Source of the DNA: Gluconacetobacter sacchari
Lineage (GTDB): Bacteria; Pseudomonadota; Alphaproteobacteria; Acetobacterales; Acetobacteraceae
Assembly (NCBI RefSeq): GCF_014174255.1
Contig: NZ_JABEQJ010000002.1
Location: forward strand, 186,001-250,000
Length of the DNA: 64,000 bases
Direction of reading: 5' to 3'
The notes under the pieces were generated by a model. That model did no database searches. It had not been told where the DNA came from and was given only the letters and a program-made list of their open reading frames with translations. The position numbers and the translations under genes are program-made. Below are positions 35,901-45,328 of this stretch, in pieces; the stretch's first letter is position 1; the number at the start of each line of letters is the position of its first letter.

Positions 35901-36970
35901 GTGAGGAGGCCACCCGAGCGACGATGACCGACACCGCCGCCCGGGCGGCCGCGGGCGTCGGGCCGACCCTGCGGGCCCGGCGCGAGCAACTGGGCTGGGC
36001 GCTGCCCGACGTCGCGACCTGGCTGCGGATCCGCCTGTCCTATCTCCAGGCGATGGAAGATGACCGGGTCAAGGACCTGCCGGGCAACGTCTATACGCTC
36101 GGCTTCCTGCGCACCTATGCCCAGGCGCTGGGCCTGGATGCCGAGGCGCTGGTCGCGCGTTTCAAGGCCGAGGCGCGGGGCAGCATCGATTGCAGGCCCG
36201 AACTGTCCTTTCCCGCCCCGGCCTCCAGCGGTTCGATGCCGGTCGGCGTGATGGTGCTGCTGGGCGGGGTGATCATCGTCCTGGCCTATGTCGGCTGGTA
36301 TCGCATGACGGACGGGCAATCGTCGGTGCCGCAGCCCGTGCCGTCGGTCTTTTCGGCCATTCCCGGTATGACGCATCCGGCACCGACCTCGCCGCAGGTC
36401 GCGTCCGTCCTGCCGCCGGAACGCGCGCCGGTTCCGCCGCGCCCCCTGTCGGGAGCGGAGAAATCCGCGATCACCGACGGGGACATGCCGCCCGCGCCCG
36501 TCCGGACGCCGGTGCCGACACCGGCGCCGGTGGTCGAAGGCGCCGCGGGACCGGCTGCTCCCGCGGTCGCGCCTGCGCCGGCGGACGCGGTTGCCGCGCC
36601 GACCGGCCAGATCGTCCTGACCGCCTCGGCCCAGACCTGGGTACAGGTCAGGGTTGCGGGCGGACCCGTGATTTATGACCATATCCTGCAAGCGGGCGAA
36701 AGCTGGACCGCGCCGCAGGACAAGGGGGACCTTCTGCTGACGGTCGGCAATGCCGGCGGGCTGGTGATCAGCGCCGACGGGGTGACGACGCAGCCTCTGG
36801 GCCGTAATGGCGCGGTGCGACGCAACCTGCCGCTGACGCGCGAGGCCGTTCGCAGTGGCGGGATCGTGGCACCGGCGGCACCGGCGGCCCGGGCCGCCGT
36901 GCCGTCCCATGGGGATGGCGGAGGGGAGTCCCTCACGCCGCCGCCGGCACCAGGGACGAGCGGCCGGTGA
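35897..36970 (+). CDS. RodZ-like membrane protein with N-terminal HTH
   Basis: The 357-residue protein has a Cro/HTH_25 domain (about 22-95: [35 protein letters not shown], then [20 protein letters not shown]). One membrane span follows (about 115-134), then a Pro/Ala-rich linker and a C-terminal DUF4115 beta domain ([17 protein letters not shown]). This matches RodZ, which links MreB to the rod-shape machinery. The GTG start overlaps the upstream stop as GTGA. ispG follows after 133 bases, and the order rodZ-ispG-hisS is widespread in proteobacteria. Confidence 0.88.
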   Translation: MSEEATRATMTDTAARAAAGVGPTLRARREQLGWALPDVATWLRIRLSYLQAMEDDRVKDLPGNVYTLGFLRTYAQALGLDAEALVARFKAEARGSIDCRPELSFPAPASSGSMPVGVMVLLGGVIIVLAYVGWYRMTDGQSSVPQPVPSVFSAIPGMTHPAPTSPQVASVLPPERAPVPPRPLSGAEKSAITDGDMPPAPVRTPVPTPAPVVEGAAGPAAPAVAPAPADAVAAPTGQIVLTASAQTWVQVRVAGGPVIYDHILQAGESWTAPQDKGDLLLTVGNAGGLVISADGVTTQPLGRNGAVRRNLPLTREAVRSGGIVAPAAPAARAAVPSHGDGGGESLTPPPAPGTSGR

Positions 36971-37103
36971 GCGGAGCATGGCCGGGCAGGCGCGGTCTGG
37001 CCAAACGGGACGGTTTTTGGCAGGAAGCATGCATGGAAAGGCGGTGCGCCGTCATGCCGGCGGAGAGAACAATGTTATCATCGCCTCATCCGGAGGGCAG
37101 ACA

Positions 37104-38243
37104 ATGAGCAGCTATCGTCCCTATCAGTATATCGAACGGCGCAAGTCGCGGCAGATCCATGTCGGCAAGGTGGCGGTGGGCGGCGACGCGCCGATTACCG
37201 TCCAGACCATGACCAACACGCTGACGACCGATGCCGAGGCGACGATCGCGCAGATCCGGCGGGCGGAACTGGCGGGTGTCGATATCGTGCGCGTCTCGTG
37301 CCCCGATGAGGAAAGCACCGCCGCGCTGGCCGAGATCGTGCGCGAGGTCAACGTGCCGATCGTGGCGGACATCCATTTCCACTACCGGCGCGCGATCGAA
37401 GCCGCGCAGGCCGGAGCGGCGTGCCTGCGCATCAATCCGGGCAATATCGGCAGCCCCGAGCGCGTGCGCGAGGTGGTTAAGGCGGCCAAGGACCATGGCT
37501 GCTCGATCCGCATCGGGGTGAATGCGGGCTCGCTGGAAAAGCATCTTCTGGAAAAATATGGCGAGCCCAACCCCGAGGCGCTGGTCGAAAGCGCGCTGGA
37601 GCATGCCAAGATCCTGGAAGATCACGATTTCCACGAATTCAAGATCAGCGTGAAGGCGTCGGACGTCTTCATGGCCGTCGCCGCCTACCAGCAACTGGCC
37701 GAGGTCTGCGACCATCCGCTGCATATCGGCATCACCGAGGCGGGCAGCAAGCGGGCCGGCACGGTCAAGTCCTCGATCGGGCTGGGCAACCTGCTGTGGG
37801 CCGGCGTGGGCGACACGATGCGCGTGTCGCTGTCGGCGGAACCCGAGGAGGAGGTGCTGGTCGGCTGGGATATCCTGAAATCGCTGGGCCTGCGCCATCG
37901 CGGCGTCAAGATCATTTCCTGCCCGTCCTGCGCGCGGCAGGGCTTCAACGTGATCCAGACCGTGCAGACGCTGGAAGAGCGTCTGGCGCATATCCAGACC
38001 CCGCTGACGCTGTCGATCATCGGCTGCGTGGTCAACGGGCCGGGCGAGGCGCTGATGACCGATATCGGCGTGACCGGCGGCGGTTCGGGCCGCCACATGG
38101 TCTATGCCGCCGGTCGGCAGGACCACACGATCGCGGCGGATTCGATGATCGACCATATCGTCGAGATGGTCGAGAAGAAGGCCGAGATCCTCCGGGCCGA
38201 GGAAGAGGCCGCGAAGGCCGAAGCGGCCGTCGCCGCGCAGTAG
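37104..38243 (+). CDS. ispG: 4-hydroxy-3-methylbut-2-enyl diphosphate synthase
   Basis: Fe-S enzyme converting MEcPP to HMBPP in the MEP isoprenoid pathway. The 379 residues include the TIM barrel ([57 protein letters not shown]) and a C-terminal cluster domain with [11 protein letters not shown] and [12 protein letters not shown] holding the three cluster Cys. GGAGGG lies 7 bases before the ATG at 37104. A Lys/Glu/Ala-rich tail closes the protein. hisS begins 49 bases later. Confidence 0.97.
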   Translation: MSSYRPYQYIERRKSRQIHVGKVAVGGDAPITVQTMTNTLTTDAEATIAQIRRAELAGVDIVRVSCPDEESTAALAEIVREVNVPIVADIHFHYRRAIEAAQAGAACLRINPGNIGSPERVREVVKAAKDHGCSIRIGVNAGSLEKHLLEKYGEPNPEALVESALEHAKILEDHDFHEFKISVKASDVFMAVAAYQQLAEVCDHPLHIGITEAGSKRAGTVKSSIGLGNLLWAGVGDTMRVSLSAEPEEEVLVGWDILKSLGLRHRGVKIISCPSCARQGFNVIQTVQTLEERLAHIQTPLTLSIIGCVVNGPGEALMTDIGVTGGGSGRHMVYAAGRQDHTIAADSMIDHIVEMVEKKAEILRAEEEAAKAEAAVAAQ

Positions 38244-38264
38244 GGGCCACCCTCCTCGGCCAGC

Positions 38265-38291
38265 GCGTTCCGCCCTCTCGGGGCGGAACGC
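38265..38291 (+). promoter_or_regulatory. hisS: 11-bp hairpin directly before hisS
   Basis: GCGTTCCGCCC and GGGCGGAACGC pair perfectly around a 5-base loop, ending one base before the ATG at 38293. The Shine-Dalgarno-like GGCGGAA lies inside the 3' arm. There is no U tract, so it is either a weak ispG end signal or a structure that occludes initiation at 38293. Confidence 0.6.
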
Positions 38292-38292
38292 C

Positions 38293-39573
38293 ATGACGAT
38301 TCACAAACAGGAACATCGATCCGTGAGCAGCCTGCAACCCGTCCGTGGCACACATGACCTGATCGGCGAGGCGCAGCGGCGCCATGCCCATGTGGTGGAC
38401 ACCGCGCGGCGCATCGCGGGCCTGTACGGCTTCGATGAATGGTCCACCCCGATCTTCGAGGATACGCGCGTCTTCGCGCGGTCGCTGGGCGACACGTCGG
38501 ACGTGGTGTCGAAGGAGATGTATTCCTTCGAGGATCGGGGTGGCGAATCGCTGACGCTGCGACCCGAGGGAACGGCGGGCGTGTGCCGCGCGCTGGTGAC
38601 CAATGGCCTGACACAGTCCCTGCCGCAGAAAGTGTTCTATGCCGGGCCGATGTTCCGCTACGAACGCCCGCAGAAGGGACGGTACCGCCAGTTTCACCAG
38701 ATCGGTGCCGAACTGATCGGCGCGGCCGAACCGCTGGCCGATGCCGAGGTGATCGCGATGGGCCGCGACATCCTGAAGGCGCTGGGTATTGCCGACGACG
38801 CGGTGGTGGAACTGAATACGCTGGGCGATATCGAAAGCCGCGCCGCATGGCGTGCCGCGCTGATCGCCTATTTCACCGAGTGCCGGGACCAGTTGTCGGA
38901 GGACAGCCGCGCCCGGCTGGAGCGCAATCCGCTGCGCATTCTCGACAGCAAGGCACCGCAGGACCGGGCGCTGGTGGCAGGCGCGCCGCTGATCGGCGCC
39001 TTTCTTACCACTGATGCCCGGATTTTCTGGGATGACCTGCGTTCGGCGCTGGATCTGCTGGGCGTGCCGTTTCGTGAAAATCCGGGCATCGTGCGTGGGC
39101 TGGATTATTACGGGCATACGACCTTCGAATTCGTGACCGGGAAGCTGGGCACCCAGGGCACGGTGCTGGCCGGCGGCCGGTATGACGGGCTGGTGGCCGA
39201 AATGGGCGGCCCGCGCACGCCGGCCATCGGCTGGGCCGGCGGGATCGAACGGCTGGCCCTGCTGCTGGACGACGCGCCGAAGGCTCCACGCCCGGTGGCC
39301 GTGGTGCCGATGGGCGAGGGCGCGACCGGTGCGGCGGTCACGTTGTTGCAGGCTTTGCGCGCGCATGGCGTGCGGGCGGAAATCGCCTATCGCGGCAATG
39401 CGAAGCGGCGGCTGGAACGGGCGAACCGCATCGGAGCCACCCATGCGGTGCTGATCGGCGATGATGAGGTGGCGCGTGGCGTGGCCCAGGTGAAGGCGCT
39501 GGATGATGGTGCGCAGGCCGAACTGGCGCTGGATGCTGTCGCGCCCTATCTGGCCGGGACGGCCGGCTGCTAA
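38293..39573 (+). CDS. hisS: Histidyl-tRNA synthetase
   Basis: Class II aminoacyl-tRNA synthetase charging tRNA-His. Motif 1 follows [13 protein letters not shown]. Motif 2 is [24 protein letters not shown]. The histidine loops are [12 protein letters not shown] and LAGGRYDGL, motif 3 is [15 protein letters not shown], and a C-terminal anticodon-binding domain (about 325-420) ends the protein. The 426-residue form starts at 38293. A GTG at 38323 ([12 protein letters not shown]) gives the more usual N terminus and has AGGAA upstream, outside the hairpin. prfA starts 3 bases after the stop. Confidence 0.95.
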   Translation: MTIHKQEHRSVSSLQPVRGTHDLIGEAQRRHAHVVDTARRIAGLYGFDEWSTPIFEDTRVFARSLGDTSDVVSKEMYSFEDRGGESLTLRPEGTAGVCRALVTNGLTQSLPQKVFYAGPMFRYERPQKGRYRQFHQIGAELIGAAEPLADAEVIAMGRDILKALGIADDAVVELNTLGDIESRAAWRAALIAYFTECRDQLSEDSRARLERNPLRILDSKAPQDRALVAGAPLIGAFLTTDARIFWDDLRSALDLLGVPFRENPGIVRGLDYYGHTTFEFVTGKLGTQGTVLAGGRYDGLVAEMGGPRTPAIGWAGGIERLALLLDDAPKAPRPVAVVPMGEGATGAAVTLLQALRAHGVRAEIAYRGNAKRRLERANRIGATHAVLIGDDEVARGVAQVKALDDGAQAELALDAVAPYLAGTAGC

Positions 39574-39576
39574 GCC

Positions 39577-40635
39577 ATGAGTCTCGACGACAGGCTGGAC
39601 CGGATCGTTGGCCGGTCGGAAGAATTGCAGGATGCCCTCGCCCGTGGACTGGTGGGCGAGGCGTTCAGCAAGGCATCGCGCGAATATGCCGAACTGGAGC
39701 CCGTCGTCAGCCGGATCGGCGCGCTACGCCAGGCGGAGCGTGAAGCGCTTCAATCCGAAGCCCTGCTGGCCGACCCGGAGATGCGCGAACTGGCCGAGGC
39801 GGAACTGGGCGAATTGCGCGGCCGGATCGCGGACCTGCGCCATGAGATCCGTATCGCCATGCTGCCGCGCGACGAAGCCGACGAGCGCAGCGCGATCCTG
39901 GAAATTCGCCCGGCTGCCGGGGGGGACGAGGCCGCCTTGTTCGCCGCCCAGCTGTTCGATGCCTATCGCCGTTACGCGGCCCTGCGCGGCTGGCGTTTCG
40001 AGGTGATGGAATTCGACGAATCGGAACTGGGCGGCCTGCGCGAGGGGATGGCCACCATCGCGGGGCGCGGGGTGTTCGCCCGCCTGAAATATGAATCGGG
40101 CGTGCATCGGGTGCAGCGCGTGCCCGCGACCGAGAGCCAGGGCCGCATCCATACCTCGACGGTGACCGTCGCCATGCTGCCCGAGGCGGGCGAGGTGGAT
40201 GTCCAGATCAACGAGAGCGACCTGCGCATCGATGTCTACCGGGCCTCGGGTGCCGGCGGGCAGCACGTCAACAAGACCGAGAGCGCGGTGCGCATCACCC
40301 ACCTGCCGACCGGCGTGGTGGTGGCGATGCAGGAAGAAAAGAGCCAGCACAAGAATCGTGCCAAGGCGATGAAGATTCTGATGGCGCGCCTGTACGAGCG
40401 CGAGCGCGCCACCGCCCATGCCAGCCGCGCCGCCGACCGCAAGTCGCAGGTGGGGACGGGCGATCGGTCGGAGCGGATTCGCACCTACAATTTCCCCCAG
40501 GGCCGGGTGACCGACCACCGCATCAACCTGACCGCCTACAAGATCGACCGCGTGATGCTGGGTGAGTTCGACGAATTCATCGATGCGCTGATCCAGGACG
40601 AACAGGCCAGCCTGCTGGCCGCCGAGGGCCTGTAG
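39577..40635 (+). CDS. prfA: Peptide chain release factor 1
   Basis: Reads UAA and UAG stop codons and triggers peptide release. The 352 residues include [17 protein letters not shown] (about 108-124), the [19 protein letters not shown] region, and the catalytic GGQ loop in [22 protein letters not shown] (about 225-246), then [26 protein letters not shown]. The start lies 3 bases after hisS. prmC, which methylates the GGQ glutamine, is just downstream, separated only by a small gene on the opposite strand. Confidence 0.97.
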   Translation: MSLDDRLDRIVGRSEELQDALARGLVGEAFSKASREYAELEPVVSRIGALRQAEREALQSEALLADPEMRELAEAELGELRGRIADLRHEIRIAMLPRDEADERSAILEIRPAAGGDEAALFAAQLFDAYRRYAALRGWRFEVMEFDESELGGLREGMATIAGRGVFARLKYESGVHRVQRVPATESQGRIHTSTVTVAMLPEAGEVDVQINESDLRIDVYRASGAGGQHVNKTESAVRITHLPTGVVVAMQEEKSQHKNRAKAMKILMARLYERERATAHASRAADRKSQVGTGDRSERIRTYNFPQGRVTDHRINLTAYKIDRVMLGEFDEFIDALIQDEQASLLAAEGL

Positions 40636-40641
40636 GAGGTC

Positions 40642-41106
40642 TCAGGATGTCGGCACCGAACAGACGGACGAGCGGCCGGGCTGGCGCTCGACCACTGTCG
40701 GGTCGTCGGGGTCGGCCAGATAGAATTCGGTGAAATTGCGCGTGCCCAGCGCGTTCAGCGTGCGCCCTTCCGGACGATGCAGGATACCGCCGCCATTAAC
40801 CTCGTGCGTCTCGGTTCTGCCATCGGGCAGGCGTATGGTAATTTCGCCGCACAGCGCATAGGTGTGGTTGGCGCGCCCCGCCGCGGTCTCGACCCGGACG
40901 GATCGCTGCGGCAACGTGGCGTCGAGTCGGATCGTGGCGGCAAGCTGGTCGTCGACATACAGGCGGGAGATTTCGGAAATCTCGTTATCGGCGCGGCCGT
41001 CGACGACGACGAAACTGCCTGCCCGGGCCGGTCGGCCCACCAGCGTCAAGGCCGCGAGGCCGCCCAGAAACACGAGGATTGTCCATGAATGAGGCAGCCG
41101 CGTCAT
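40642..41106 (-). CDS. Small secreted protein of unknown function
   Basis: I do not recognise this gene. The 154-residue product has a signal peptide (about 1-29, hydrophobic ILVFLGGLAALTLVG, cleavage after ARA). The mature part is a small beta-rich domain: FVVVDGRADNEISEISRLYVDDQLAATIRLD, then YALCGEITIRLPDGRTETHEVNGGGILHRPEGRTLNALGTRNFTEFYLADPDD, with a second Cys near the end. Normal codon use and the signal peptide support a real gene. It sits between prfA and prmC on the other strand, its start only 30 bases from the prmC start. Confidence 0.7.
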   Translation of the reverse strand: MTRLPHSWTILVFLGGLAALTLVGRPARAGSFVVVDGRADNEISEISRLYVDDQLAATIRLDATLPQRSVRVETAAGRANHTYALCGEITIRLPDGRTETHEVNGGGILHRPEGRTLNALGTRNFTEFYLADPDDPTVVERQPGRSSVCSVPTS

Positions 41107-41136
41107 GCGACCAGAGTAGGACGGATCCGGCCTGAA

Positions 41137-42075
41137 ATGAAAGAGGACACACCGGCCGCGCCGGACGACGAGGCCGATCTGCGGGCTTGCCTGGCCTGGG
41201 CGGGTGCGCGTCTGCGCGACGGGGGCGTGGACGATCCGCGTCGCGAGGCGCGGCTGCTGATGGCCCACGTGCTCGGCACCGATCTGGCCGGCCTGCTGGC
41301 GCGGACGCGCATCGACGATGCCGGTCGGACCTCCTTCCTGTCGGCGGTGCGGCGCCGCGCGGCGCGCGAGCCGATGGCGCATATTACGGGGCGGGCTGGC
41401 TTCTGGTCGCTGGAACTGGAAACCTCGCCCGCGACCCTGATCCCCCGCGCCGACAGCGAAACGTTGATCGAGGCCCTGCTGGAACACCGTCCCGACCGTG
41501 CGCGGGTTCGCAACGTGCTGGATCTGGGAACCGGAACCGGGTGCCTGCTCCTGTCGGCGTTGAGTGAATATCGCGCGGCCTGGGGAGTGGGGGTGGATAT
41601 CGCCCCCGATGCCGCCCGCCTGGCCGCGCGCAACGCCCGGCACGCGGGGCTGGACGACCGCTGCGCGATGCTGGCCGGCGATTGGGCGTCGTCGATTCGC
41701 GGTACGTTCGACGTGGTGTTCAGCAATCCGCCCTATATCCCGCGACGCGATCTGGCCGGCCTGATGCCCGATGTCCGGGAATACGAGCCCGCCCGCGCGC
41801 TGGATGGCGGAACGGATGGACTCGACGCCTATCGGAAGTTGACGGAGACCTTACCCTTGCTTCTGGCGCATGACGGGATTGCAGTTTTCGAGATCGGGAT
41901 CGGCCAGGAGCACAGCGTGCCGTCCCTGGCACGGCGATCCGGACTGGAAATCGTGGATATTCGCGCCGATCTGGGGGGGATTCCCCGCGCTGTATTGATG
42001 CGCCATCGGCCGGATCGACGCATCGGGGCACGCGCAAGCGAAAAATCATTTGGCAGACCGGATATAAGGGCATAG
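41137..42075 (+). CDS. prmC: Peptide chain release factor N5-glutamine methyltransferase
   Basis: Methylates the GGQ glutamine of RF1 and RF2. The 312 residues consist of an N-terminal helical domain (EARLLMAHVLGTDLAGLLARTRI, MAHITGRAGFWSLEL), then a SAM domain with VLDLGTGTGCLLLSAL, the catalytic VFSNPPYIPRRDL motif, and DGGTDGLDAYRKL. The ATG at 41137 is preceded only by a poor ribosome-binding site. It belongs functionally with prfA at 39.6 kb. A 237-base structured gap follows before the DUF4167 gene. Confidence 0.95.
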   Translation: MKEDTPAAPDDEADLRACLAWAGARLRDGGVDDPRREARLLMAHVLGTDLAGLLARTRIDDAGRTSFLSAVRRRAAREPMAHITGRAGFWSLELETSPATLIPRADSETLIEALLEHRPDRARVRNVLDLGTGTGCLLLSALSEYRAAWGVGVDIAPDAARLAARNARHAGLDDRCAMLAGDWASSIRGTFDVVFSNPPYIPRRDLAGLMPDVREYEPARALDGGTDGLDAYRKLTETLPLLLAHDGIAVFEIGIGQEHSVPSLARRSGLEIVDIRADLGGIPRAVLMRHRPDRRIGARASEKSFGRPDIRA

Positions 42076-42151
42076 ATTGCCAACGGAATGCGGGCGGGGG
42101 TTTTTACCTTTCCGAGGTGCCGCATGCCGATCCTGAATGCATGAAAACTGA

Positions 42152-42286
42152 AATGACCGCACGGGTACGTGCAGGTATCCGGGTCATTGCATCATGTCGC
42201 GGGGTCAGATGCCGGGCTGCACGCCAGGCACTCAGAATGACAATAGGGGATGGATGGCCCCGGCGGTCGCGGGAAAACGGCGACCG
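42152..42286 (+). promoter_or_regulatory. Three-hairpin leader region upstream of the DUF4167 gene
   Basis: Three stem-loops follow each other in the 237-base gap after prmC. In 42152-42188, AATGACC and GGTCATT enclose a GCACG/CGTGC inner stem. In 42210-42230, TGCC and GGCA plus a 3-bp inner stem pair with one mismatch. In 42264-42286, CGGTCGC and GCGACCG pair around 9 bases. The last ends 26 bases before the DUF4167 start. This looks like a structured mRNA leader or a small RNA; it matches no riboswitch I know. Confidence 0.4.
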
Positions 42287-42312
42287 TTAACAGGAAAGTG
42301 CTGCGACAGCCT

Positions 42313-42747
42313 ATGAACATGAAACGCATGCGGGGCCGAAACCATCGTACGGGCGGCAGCGGTGGCGGAAGTGTACGCCAGCAGAACGGCCAGATCCCCC
42401 TCAATCGTAACCATATCTTCGACAGTAATGGGCCGGACCTGCGTATTCGCGGCACCGCCCAGCAATTGTTCGAGAAATATCTGCAACTGGGGCGCGATGC
42501 CAGCGGTGCGGGCGACCGCGTAATGGCCGAGGCCTATTTCCAGCATGCCGAACATTATTTCCGCATCCTCAACGCCATGGCCCAGGCGGCGCAGCAGAAT
42601 CAGCAGGACCGCCAGGAACGGCATGTCCGCCAGCGTCCGCTCGCCGTGACTGACAGCGACGAGGCGCCCGAGGAGGGCGGCGAGGACGCCGCGGCCGAAA
42701 AGCACCGCCCCGGATCGGATTCGGAACTGACGCCGGTCGAAGCCTGA
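42313..42747 (+). CDS. DUF4167 protein
   Basis: The 144-residue conserved alphaproteobacterial protein has a basic, Gly/Arg-rich N terminus (MKRMRGRNHRTGGSGGGSVRQQ). The DUF4167 core is HIFDSNGPDLRIRGTAQQLFEKYLQLGRDASGAGDRVMAEAYFQHAEHYFRILNAMAQ (about 35-92), followed by a Gln-rich and acidic tail. The basic tract suggests nucleic-acid binding; function is not established. The ATG at 42313 gives the family N terminus. Its usual place after prfA-prmC is kept here. Confidence 0.9.
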   Translation: MNMKRMRGRNHRTGGSGGGSVRQQNGQIPLNRNHIFDSNGPDLRIRGTAQQLFEKYLQLGRDASGAGDRVMAEAYFQHAEHYFRILNAMAQAAQQNQQDRQERHVRQRPLAVTDSDEAPEEGGEDAAAEKHRPGSDSELTPVEA

Positions 42748-42755
42748 TCCCGCAA

Positions 42756-42780
42756 GGGGCCGGCGTGTGGCGCCGGTCCC
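42756..42780. terminator. Shared hairpin between DUF4167 and bioA
   Basis: GGGGCCGGCG and CGCCGGTCCC form a 10-bp stem (one G-T pair) with a TGTGG loop, between two convergent genes. On the plus strand a GTTTT lies a few bases beyond. It probably serves both directions. Confidence 0.6.
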
Positions 42781-42792
42781 TGATGCCCGTTT

Positions 42793-44058
42793 TCAGGGAG
42801 CTTCGGCGAGGACGGTACGAATAGCCCGAGTCAGGTGGCCCAGCTCGTCTTTCGTTATCGTGAAGGCGGGCGTCAGATAGACGATCGTCCGGAATGGGCG
42901 GACCCATACCCCCTGGTCGAGCAGCCTGGCCTTCAGGCGGTTCATGTCGCTGATACGCTCCAGCTCGACCACGCCGATCGCCCCCAGCACCCGCACATCG
43001 CGTACCGCCGGCAGGTGACGGCAGGGCGCGAGTTCATCGCGCATCTGCATGCCGATCGCCGCGACCTGTTCCAGGCGCGGTTCGCTCTCGAACAGATCCA
43101 GCGAGGCGTTGGCGCAGGCGCAGGCCAGCGGATTGGCCATGAAGGTCGGGCCGTGCATCAGCGCACGCATCGGGTCGTCCGACAGAAAGGCCGCGAAGAC
43201 GTGCCGCCGCGCCACGGTGGCCGCCAGCGGGACCGTGCCGCCGGACAGCGCCTTGGACAGGGTGATGATATCGGGCACGATATCCGCCTGCTGGCATGCG
43301 AACATCGTGCCGGTGCGGCCGAAGCCGGTAAAGATCTCGTCCAGGATCAGCAGCACGCCATGCCGGTCGGCGATCTCGCGCAGGCGCCGGAGGGTCGCGG
43401 GGTCGTGGAACAGCATGCCGCCGGCACCCTGGACCAGCGGTTCGACCAGAATCGCCGCCACGTGCTGCCCCTCGGCCTCCATCAGCCGTTCCAGCGCGGC
43501 TGTGGCTTGGTCGTCGCTGGGCAGGTCGGTGATGAAATGCTGGGGCAGGATGCCGGCGAACAGGCTGTGCATGCCTTCCTCGGGGTCGCATACCGCCATG
43601 GTCGCCAATGTGTCGCCGTGATAGCCGCCGCGAAAGGCCACCAGCCTGGTGCGCGCCTTCTGGCCCCGGTTCAGCCAGTATTGCATCGCCATCTTGATCG
43701 CGACCTCGACCGCGACCGAACCGGAATCGGAAAAGAAGACGCGCTCCAGGTCGCCCGGCAGCAGGTCGGCCAGCCGCCGCGCCAGGCGCAGCGCGGGTTC
43801 ATGCACCAGCCCGCCGAGCATGACATGGGGCATGCGCGCCAACTGGTCGATGGCTGCCTGGCGGATATGCGGGTGATTGTAGCCATGGCACGCGGTCCAC
43901 CACGAGGCAATTCCGTCCACCAGGTTCCGCCCGTCGGCGAGGTGGATCCGACACCCCGCCGTCGTCGTCGCGGGCAGGGGGGGCGATGCCGTGTGCATCT
44001 GGGTGTAGGGCAGCCAGATATGCGACAAGCCGGCTTCGCGCCAGTCCGGTCCGGTCAT
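42793..44058 (-). CDS. bioA: Adenosylmethionine-8-amino-7-oxononanoate aminotransferase
   Basis: PLP enzyme making 7,8-diaminopelargonate in biotin synthesis. The 421 residues start with SHIWLPYTQMHTASPP and include LVDGIASWWTACHGYNHP, FSDSGSVAVEVAIKMA, the AFRGGYHGDTLATM loop, LLILDEIFTGFGRTGTMFA and the Schiff-base Lys in ITLSKALSGG (about 270). GGAGAG lies 8 bases before the ATG at 44058. It is divergent from bioF with about 73 bases between starts, so both promoters share this short stretch. No BirA- or BioR-type operator is apparent there. Confidence 0.96.
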   Translation of the reverse strand: MTGPDWREAGLSHIWLPYTQMHTASPPLPATTTAGCRIHLADGRNLVDGIASWWTACHGYNHPHIRQAAIDQLARMPHVMLGGLVHEPALRLARRLADLLPGDLERVFFSDSGSVAVEVAIKMAMQYWLNRGQKARTRLVAFRGGYHGDTLATMAVCDPEEGMHSLFAGILPQHFITDLPSDDQATAALERLMEAEGQHVAAILVEPLVQGAGGMLFHDPATLRRLREIADRHGVLLILDEIFTGFGRTGTMFACQQADIVPDIITLSKALSGGTVPLAATVARRHVFAAFLSDDPMRALMHGPTFMANPLACACANASLDLFESEPRLEQVAAIGMQMRDELAPCRHLPAVRDVRVLGAIGVVELERISDMNRLKARLLDQGVWVRPFRTIVYLTPAFTITKDELGHLTRAIRTVLAEAP

Positions 44059-44131
44059 GGGGTGCTCTCCTCGCGGGGACGGCAGACTGGAATTGACCGG
44101 CTTCATGGGGTCCGGCACAAACCATCGCTTC

Positions 44132-45328
44132 ATGACCCGTTTCGATGAATTTTTCCAGACCGCGCTGGATGGATTGTCCCGCGACCATCTGCGGCGTGCC
44201 GTGCGGCCGCTGGAACGCGACGGACCGGTGATCGTCCGGCGCGAGGGCGCGACGTTGCTGAATTTCTCGTCCAACGATTATCTCGGCCTGTCCGTGCATC
44301 CGGCGCTGAAGGCACGGTCCATCGACTGGACGCGGCGATTCGGCACCGGCAGCGGGGCCTCGCGCCTGGTGACGGGTACCAGCGAGCAGCATCGGCTGGT
44401 CGAGGAAAAGCTGGCACGCTTCAAGGGGACCGAGGCCGCGTTGCTCCTGGCATCGGGCTGGCAGGCCAATGCCGCGATCCTGCCCGCGCTGTTTCGCCTG
44501 TCAATGGAGACCACCGGCGCCCCGGCCGTGGTCTTTACCGACAGGCTGAACCACGCCAGCCTGCATCATGGCTGCCAGGCGGCCGGACTCCGCCAGATCC
44601 GCTTCGCCCATAACGATCTCGGCCATCTGGAACAGGCGCTGGAGCGTCATCGCGACCGGAAGGGCTTGCGGTTCATCGTCACGGAAAGCGTGTTCAGCAT
44701 GGATGGCGACCGGACGGAGGTCGCGGCCCTGAAGGCGCTCGCGGCGCGGCATGACGCATTTCTGTATCTGGACGAGGCGCATGCGACCGGCGTGCTGGGA
44801 CCGCAGGGCCGGGGCCTGTCCGCCGAGGCGGGAGGGGTGGATCTGGTGATGGGCACGTTCAGCAAGGCGCTGGGCGGGTTCGGGGCCTATGTCGCGGGCA
44901 CGCGCGCGCTGTGCGACTGGCTGGTCAGCACCTGTTCGGGCTTTATCTATACCACCGCGCCGCCGCCCGCGCTGCTGGGGGCGATCGACGCGGCGCTGGA
45001 CCTGGTGCCGACGATGGAGGACGAACGCCGGCATCTGGCGACGCTGGCGGCACATCTGCGCGCGGAATTGGGCGATCGGGGCTGGTCCACCGGCTTGTCT
45101 TCCACCCAGATCGTGCCGGTCATGGTCGGCGACAGCGGGCAGACGCTGGCGCTGGCCGAGACCCTGGCGCGCTTTGGGATTCTCGGTGGGGCGATCCGGC
45201 CGCCGACGGTGCCGTCCGGGACGGCCCGCATCCGGCTGGCGCTGAGCGCGGCGCATGATACGGCAATGGTCGATCGTCTGCTGCGGGCGCTCGATGAGGG
45301 GGCACGGGAGCATGGCATTGTCCGATGA
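44132..45328 (+). CDS. bioF: 8-amino-7-oxononanoate synthase
   Basis: Condenses pimeloyl-ACP with alanine. The 398-residue alpha-oxoamine synthase shows LNFSSNDYLGLSVHP, GTGSGASRLVTGTSEQHRLVEEKLARF, TDRLNHASLHHG, LYLDEAHATGVLGPQGRG, and the PLP Lys in GTFSKALGGFGAYV (about 247). The ATG at 44132 gives the family N terminus. An in-frame ATG at 44105 would add 9 residues, and neither has a strong ribosome-binding site. It overlaps the next gene by 17 bases and begins the plus-strand biotin operon. Confidence 0.95.
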   Translation: MTRFDEFFQTALDGLSRDHLRRAVRPLERDGPVIVRREGATLLNFSSNDYLGLSVHPALKARSIDWTRRFGTGSGASRLVTGTSEQHRLVEEKLARFKGTEAALLLASGWQANAAILPALFRLSMETTGAPAVVFTDRLNHASLHHGCQAAGLRQIRFAHNDLGHLEQALERHRDRKGLRFIVTESVFSMDGDRTEVAALKALAARHDAFLYLDEAHATGVLGPQGRGLSAEAGGVDLVMGTFSKALGGFGAYVAGTRALCDWLVSTCSGFIYTTAPPPALLGAIDAALDLVPTMEDERRHLATLAAHLRAELGDRGWSTGLSSTQIVPVMVGDSGQTLALAETLARFGILGGAIRPPTVPSGTARIRLALSAAHDTAMVDRLLRALDEGAREHGIVR

